Shown here piece after piece: positions 59,442 through 64,000 of a stretch of 64,000 bases of DNA. The translations under genes and the position numbers were made by a program. How positions within the stretch are numbered: position 1 is the stretch's first letter; each line of letters starts with the position of its first letter. Under the pieces are notes generated by a model, which saw nothing but the letters and a program-made list of their open reading frames with translations, had not been told where the DNA came from and made no database searches. The DNA comes from Petasospora fabianii. Lineage: Eukaryota > Ascomycota > Saccharomycetes > Phaffomycetales > Wickerhamomycetaceae. The stretch lies in assembly GCA_022641835.1 (NCBI GenBank), contig CP048715.1, positions 1,178,001-1,242,000 on the forward strand, written 5' to 3'.

Positions 59442-61490
59442 TCATTCGTTATCCAGGATGTTCATCATCTCCTTGTATCCCTGTCTTGTGGACCTTTTTC
59501 TCTTTTCACTAGTAACACCTTTATCTTGAATAGATTCATCTCTACCACTAAGTAAACTCTTCAACTTATCACCTAAATTTTCACCATAACCGATTTGTGT
59601 TGATTGGAAACTTTCATCCTCCACATCTGGTGACTTATCCAAAGAAGGACCAAGCTCAATTTTACCCAATTGTGATACCGGTGCCCTTCCAACAAGTCTC
59701 CCCCACTTGTCGTTTCTCTTGTTTCTAACAGGTGATGGCAGCTTAGGCAATGATGATGAGGAAGAAGAAGAATTAGGAGAAGAATGAGGAAATGAGGAAG
59801 GAGAGTTTTTATCCTGAATCGATGTTTGTCTCTCTGAGTCGCTTAATGTGAGCTCTTTTAAGCGAGGTTTGAGATCTGCCAGTTTGGGACAATGGATACA
59901 ACAATCACGACCATTGATGTTGAAGACGAATCCATTATAGAATGAATCAAAGAGGAAAACGATAGTTAGGATAGGTATGTGGTTTTTACGTGAAAAATCG
60001 AGTTTCCTTTTCGTAGAGACTTTACTTGCCTGTGATACTGTCTTCTTGAAACTTTCATCAAACAATGATGGATACTTTTTGGTAAGATGTTCACCAGTTT
60101 TCGATCTTAGAATGTCATAATTGATAATGAGTAAGTCTCTTTCATCTGTGAGGTAATCATGAAGTTTGAAAGGCGTTAATTGGAGCATCTTTGTGATATG
60201 AAGTAATTCGATACCTTGAAATCCCGTTATACAAACATCGAGATTTGGGGCATTAATAAGTGGTTGATAGAATGGTTTCCCCCATGTATCAAGTCTTATT
60301 TGACGATAATGAAGACATCTCTCTATAAAGAATTCTGTAAGGACTTCAGTAGTTGCAAGTTCAAAAAAGAATGATGGAAGGTCTGTAGTGGGGAAATCTG
60401 AAGGGACAATGATATATGATGGTGGATCCAATAAAAGATCAGTGTCATTTGCAATGATGATTCCACTATGTGATTTGATAGTCTTGATTAGAGTATTAGT
60501 CTTTGTTTGGTTGAAAAACTCAATCTTAAAAGTCTTCCCTGCAAAGAGCTTTGAATCGATATTTGTTTCCATGAATGTCATATTGTGTCTTTTGTTGGTT
60601 TGCTTGACTTCATCAACGTTAATGTTTTCCTTCTCTATATCGTTAGGGATGGTAGGTTCATCCCATGCATCATCATGTTTCTTGGGTAAAGAAGCCTGCT
60701 TCTTTGCCTCATCCATGATTGATTTCCAAATTTCTGGTTTCTTCTTTATTTGTTCTTCTTCTTCAGTTATGATTCTTTTCCTTTTCCTCTTTCTAAGATC
60801 ATCCCATACAAGACATGATGATTCACCAATCTTTGACTGGTCTTCAACTTTATCAATGTTGTAGTAGTTTGGTTCTAATGCAGCTTTCCTCTTTACCGAA
60901 TGTATAACCCATAATGGATGAATACTTGGAATCCCCCATTTCTTAGCTGATATGTATCTTTTACCAGATTTTTCATTAGTTATCACTAATGTACTTGATT
61001 GTGTTAATGAATCAGATACTTCACCACCATTTTCTTGTATAAACTTAACGAGTTCAAACTTATCAGCAGCATCAAATTGATCATCTGTATTGATTCTTGA
61101 AAGACAAATTTTGAAACCATCAAATGTTGGCATGATATAATTATCGATATTTAGGGCATTTGGATCCCTTTTATCTTCATTCTTAATCCATTTTGAATGA
61201 ATAGTTGATATAACTTCTGGTCGAACAAATTTAACATCTGATCGACTTCTAACAGAGAATCTATATTTCTCAGTGTTTCTATCACCAACAATAAGAACTG
61301 TGACATCCGACATCAGATTACTTGAGTGTACACCTCCCATAGTTTTAATCTTTGCAGCTATATCGGACTAGGTTTATGTTAGTATAGGTTCTATGTGAGA
61401 GAGAGAAAGAGGACAAGAGATGGGACTTACTCGCATCTCACTGGAGATGGATGTGGAACAGAACTTGATGTCTGCAAATGGACGTGACAT
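59442..61490 (-). CDS. DPB11: Dpb11/Rad4/TopBP1, BRCT-repeat replication initiator, two exons
   Basis: Exons are 61431-61490 and 59442-61367. The junction reads FCSTSISSEMR|SDIAAKIKTMGG, restoring the first BRCT domain, so the protein is 661 residues (S. cerevisiae Dpb11 is 764; fission yeast Rad4 is 648). Four BRCT repeats can be placed: about 5-90, 95-190 (SSTLVITNEKSGKRYISAKKWGIPSIHPLWVIHS), 290-375 and 385-490. The tail is Ser-rich and basic. Dpb11 bridges CDK-phosphorylated Sld2 and Sld3 to load Pol epsilon and GINS at origins, and activates Mec1. An ACGCGT box 117 bp upstream suits G1/S expression. It is divergent from the zinc-cluster gene across 1.4 kb. Confidence 0.92.
61368..61430 (-). 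other. DPB11 intron (63 nt)
   Basis: Donor GTAAGT starts at 61430, branch site TACTAAC and acceptor CCTAG ends at 61368; phase 0. A second AG downstream (TATAG) would break the frame, so the CCTAG site is preferred. Confidence 0.88.
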
Positions 61491-61606
61491 GATGAGTAAG
61501 GTGAAATCACCTGTGAGGGCGCTAGTATCTATTAGATTTCAAGATAGACATTAGTTAAACATAGGGTCGCAGTACATAAGCTCAAAACACGTCTAGCGCG
61601 AAGGAA

Positions 61607-61612
61607 ACGCGT
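61607..61612. promoter_or_regulatory. MCB (ACGCGT) upstream of DPB11
   Basis: ACGCGT 117 bp upstream of the DPB11 ATG; consistent with MBF control of a replication gene. Confidence 0.5.
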
Positions 61613-61617
61613 TGTTG

Positions 61618-61690
61618 ATCACGTGATTACATAAAGTCATGTGACAAGTCACATGACTTGTTCCAACTGATCACATGACTTATCATGTGA
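61618..61690. promoter_or_regulatory. Cluster of five E-box-like sites, including a 26-bp palindrome
   Basis: CACGTG at 61620 and CATGTG/CACATG at 61638, 61650, 61672 and 61684. The sequence 61634-61645 is the exact reverse complement of 61648-61659 with 2 bp between. bHLH factors such as Cbf1, Tye7, Rtg3 or Ino2/4 bind this core; which one is unknown. Confidence 0.5.
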
Positions 61691-61910
61691 CTAAGTGACG
61701 TAATATTATTGTGTTTCATCTTTTTCTAGAGTAAAGTCTTGTGCAATAGTAAATGAGATGTCTATAACGCATACGTTTATAGCGCATATAATAGCTCCTG
61801 CATGGTCTTCTCCCCGTGTTTCCGGTAGAGTATAGTCTTATAGCGCCTATGCTTTAAAGTTTTGCGGGATTACAGGATGTGGGAAGGGCTGGTTTCACAT
61901 TCTTATTATA

Positions 61911-61966
61911 AGTTGACAAGTTGACAAGTTGACAAGTTGACAAGTTGACAAGTTGATCAGTTGACA
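61911..61966. repeat. 8-bp tandem repeat AGTTGACA, about seven copies
   Basis: Five exact units, one changed and one more exact, followed by related ATGACAC units. It lies mid-way in the divergent region. Confidence 0.85.
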
Positions 61967-62241
61967 TATGACACATGACACATGGGAATAAGCAAGATGA
62001 CTTGTTTCTGTAGAATAATGTCCGAGGTTTTTGTTGTATAAATTCTTGCTGTCGATCATTAAAAGAATGAAATGGTCACAGGTATATTTCTACTTAAGTG
62101 AATCAAAAGGAGGAAGCGCGTGCGCGATCGCGCATGTACCGGCCAGTCGGAGCAACGGAATAGAAGATTAGCCAAGGCCCCACAGCCTCAAGGGCCAATA
62201 AGGTGGACATATTAAACAAGTCTATGTTATTTAGAAGACCA

Positions 62242-62249
62242 TTCGCGAA
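62242..62249. promoter_or_regulatory. TTCGCGAA palindrome
   Basis: A perfect octamer about 650 bp upstream of the zinc-cluster gene. Confidence 0.4.
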
Positions 62250-62354
62250 AAAAAAATAAACTGCATGTTAAAATTGCATAATGACGCATATCGACCAATC
62301 AGCGAAAGAAGCTGGGGAGCTGGGGACCTAAACAGTCTGAAGGGTCATTTTTCA

Positions 62355-62365
62355 AAATTCTGGGG
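62355..62365 (+). promoter_or_regulatory. Mig1-type glucose-repression site
   Basis: AAATTCTGGGG fits the Mig1 consensus of five A/T, then C/G, C/T and GGGG. In S. cerevisiae Mig1 represses CAT8, and the gene downstream is of that family. Confidence 0.5.
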
Positions 62366-62781
62366 TGCAGCCGCGGCTATCGAAAAAAGTCTTAAGATGA
62401 CTCTGTGGGGTGAACATGGGTATAGACATATACCTATACAGTAGATGATCTCGTTGTAGTACATAGACACAGAGGAGTACACGAGATTAATCTAGAGTAA
62501 CGCTCACTCTCCGAGTTCGCACTTACGAACAAGCCAATCAGCGCATGCGTACAACCTTTGAAAGCGCATGCTTGACATCACAGGTGTGGGTCTACCGATT
62601 TGCGGGGGCAGCTTGAGTTGTCTCTGTAACAATCTTTCGGCCGCCCCCGGGATTACACACACATACACATAAATACATAGAGAGACTCTGGCGGCTACTA
62701 CATAAGACATTGCTGTATATAAATATAAACAGTGAATTTCCGCCCTGAACAGCCTTTGGCTGAATATTTGAAGAAAGAAAC

Positions 62782-62837
62782 TAACCGCCCACTACATCTT
62801 GCTTACCGCCCACTTACCGTCCACTTACCGCCCACTT
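62782..62837 (+). repeat. Short direct repeats ACCGCCCACTT upstream of the zinc-cluster gene
   Basis: Four copies of ACCGCCCAC-type units, one with a single change, in the probable leader or core promoter 63-118 bp before the ATG. Function unknown. Confidence 0.7.
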
Positions 62838-62899
62838 GAAGTATACACACCCAACTACACATACAAAGCCACAGCCTCCCCATTAGCCGCTGAGTTTAG

Positions 62900-64000
62900 A
62901 TGCCCACAAAAGAGGAGCAGCTCGATGAGCAAACCAAGCTCATTAGAGCAGCTGGAAACGCTGGTTTAACAAGAACTTCACAAGCATGTGATCGTTGTCG
63001 TATCAAGAAGATTAAATGTGATGGTAAGATTCCAAGTTGTACAAATTGTCTCAATATTGGTTATAATTGTCAAACAAGTGATAAACTCACTAGAAGAGCC
63101 TTCCCAAGAGGTTATACAGAGAATCTTGAGAAGAACCTCATCAACCTTCAGAATGAAAATGCCAAACTCATCACAGAAATGGAACTTCTTAAGAAGGAAC
63201 TTCATCATGTCTCTTCCTCTGCTAAACCATTCGCCCTAGGGTCTGAACATTCTCAAAGTCTTAGTCCAGAACTTTCAACACCTTCTTTGATCATTCCAGC
63301 TAATAGTTCCCTTGATGTTGATGTCTTCCAACCAAACGTTAAGAGGGAATCTGTTGTCTCAATCCCACCAGAGAGAAGTGACTCAGAATTGGGTTTGGTA
63401 ACAACATCACAACAAGGATTTGAGACAATGTCGGAAAATTTCTTCCGTTATACAAATTATATTGATAAGGAAAACTATGTTGGTCTCAATTGTTTAAATG
63501 TCTTGTTTGATAAGGCGGTTTCCAGTATGAACCTTTCACCTGTTGAAGAACTTTACTATCCACCAATAGAATCTTCAAGTCTTTATGATTTCCTTGCAAC
63601 GAAATTCCTTTCAAAATTCCCATCAAAGACAAATTTGGATCTTCTCATTTCGAACCATTTTGAACATCTCAATTTGATTCCAATCTTGGATGAAAGTGCC
63701 TTTTTCAAGTTTTACAAAGAGATCTTCAACTCTATCGATAATAAGACTGAGAATTTGAGTCAATTATTAACTCAATTGGAACCAACAAATGTCACTAGTG
63801 AAGATCGTCTCGTTTTCATTGCTACACTTGTGCTTATCATTCAACTCAATTGCTCCATCTTTAGCATCCATGAAATTCACAAATTGGTCACTTCATTAAA
63901 CCTATCTGTCAATATCACAATCCCAAAGTTTCAGGCATTGTTGCTTTCACTCTATTTGTTCCACAATAAGAATTGTTACAAGAACACAGTCATTAACTTG
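62900..64000 (+). CDS. Zn2Cys6 transcription activator of the Cat8/Sip4 type (C-terminus outside window)
   Basis: Open from ATG 62900 to the right edge (367 codons seen). The zinc cluster [13 protein letters not shown]...[11 protein letters not shown] (residues 34-61; spacing 2-6-6-2-6) is followed by the linker [19 protein letters not shown] and a coiled-coil dimerisation segment. Cat8 and Sip4 share this SDKLxRxxxPxGYTExLE linker almost exactly, so I place it there. Such factors switch on gluconeogenic and glyoxylate genes through carbon-source elements when Snf1 is active. The remainder shows Ser/Pro-rich stretches and the start of the fungal-specific regulatory region. CAT8 and SIP4 orthology cannot be separated from this part. 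A Mig1-type site lies upstream. Confidence 0.85.
   Translation, partial: MPTKEEQLDEQTKLIRAAGNAGLTRTSQACDRCRIKKIKCDGKIPSCTNCLNIGYNCQTSDKLTRRAFPRGYTENLEKNLINLQNENAKLITEMELLKKELHHVSSSAKPFALGSEHSQSLSPELSTPSLIIPANSSLDVDVFQPNVKRESVVSIPPERSDSELGLVTTSQQGFETMSENFFRYTNYIDKENYVGLNCLNVLFDKAVSSMNLSPVEELYYPPIESSSLYDFLATKFLSKFPSKTNLDLLISNHFEHLNLIPILDESAFFKFYKEIFNSIDNKTENLSQLLTQLEPTNVTSEDRLVFIATLVLIIQLNCSIFSIHEIHKLVTSLNLSVNITIPKFQALLLSLYLFHNKNCYKNTVINL

Larger units (their letters stand above)
61491..62899. other. Long divergent regulatory region DPB11/zinc-cluster gene (1.4 kb)
   Basis: Contains an MCB, five E-box-like hexamers, a 26-bp palindrome, an 8-bp tandem repeat, a TTCGCGAA octamer, a Mig1-type site and CCGCCCAC repeats, each listed separately. 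No coding frame or RNA gene is supported. Confidence 0.6.

Noticed and set aside
61911-61966. CRISPR-like repeat array
   Set aside because: Units are 8 bp with no spacers; a simple tandem repeat in a eukaryotic promoter.

Overview
The window is nuclear DNA of a budding yeast (Saccharomycotina). It holds 27 protein-coding genes, almost all recognisable as single-copy yeast housekeeping genes. Three carry short 5'-end introns with yeast-type signals (GTAAGT or GTACGT donors, TACTAAC or TACTGAC branch sites). CTG codons fall at positions that are leucine in essentially all homologues (KPIFLG in alanyl-tRNA synthetase, LLKLIEG in mitochondrial ClpX), so the code appears standard and the CUG-Ser and CUG-Ala yeasts are unlikely. 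Gene order interleaves blocks that lie on separate chromosomes in S. cerevisiae, which points to a lineage without the whole-genome duplication, perhaps Phaffomycetaceae or Pichiaceae. I cannot name the species.

Left part (1-37040): TOF1 (cut by the window edge), PMT2, CKA2, MRE11, MCX1, a methyltransferase-like orphan, ALA1 (intron and two in-frame starts), an F-box orphan, POP5, PRP45, a VCX1-like cation exchanger with altered signature motifs, NGL1, an NTG-type DNA glycosylase, CCR4, LDB19/ART1, a UDP-glucose:glycoprotein glucosyltransferase (KRE5/UGGT, first exon found here) and an LtrA-family membrane protein.

Middle (37041-46328): a 9.3-kb gene desert. Two diverged inverted-repeat arms of about 1 kb (about 37.34-38.30 and 44.10-45.15 kb) face each other around a centre near 41.2 kb. 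The core between them is packed with solo and partial LTRs in both orientations, some nested, with no retrotransposon coding sequence. This architecture, and RRP6 (the first gene right of CEN15 in S. cerevisiae) lying just beyond it, make a regional centromere the best explanation. It is the most interesting part of the window.

Right part (46329-64000): BNA3, RRP6, SDH8, NUP82, MRPL37 (mL54), LAS21, REI1, PAF1, DPB11 (intron and first exon found here) and the start of a CAT8/SIP4-type zinc-cluster activator cut by the right edge. BNA3-NUP82-LAS21 and SDH8-MRPL37-REI1 are two S. cerevisiae trios interleaved here in collinear order.

By function, several genes serve replication and repair (TOF1, MRE11, NTG, DPB11), RNA processing and decay (POP5, PRP45, CCR4, NGL1, RRP6, PAF1), secretory glycosylation and GPI assembly (PMT2, KRE5/UGGT, LAS21) and mitochondria (MCX1, MRPL37, SDH8, the long ALA1 form). 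No tRNA, rRNA, CRISPR array or intact transposon could be supported.
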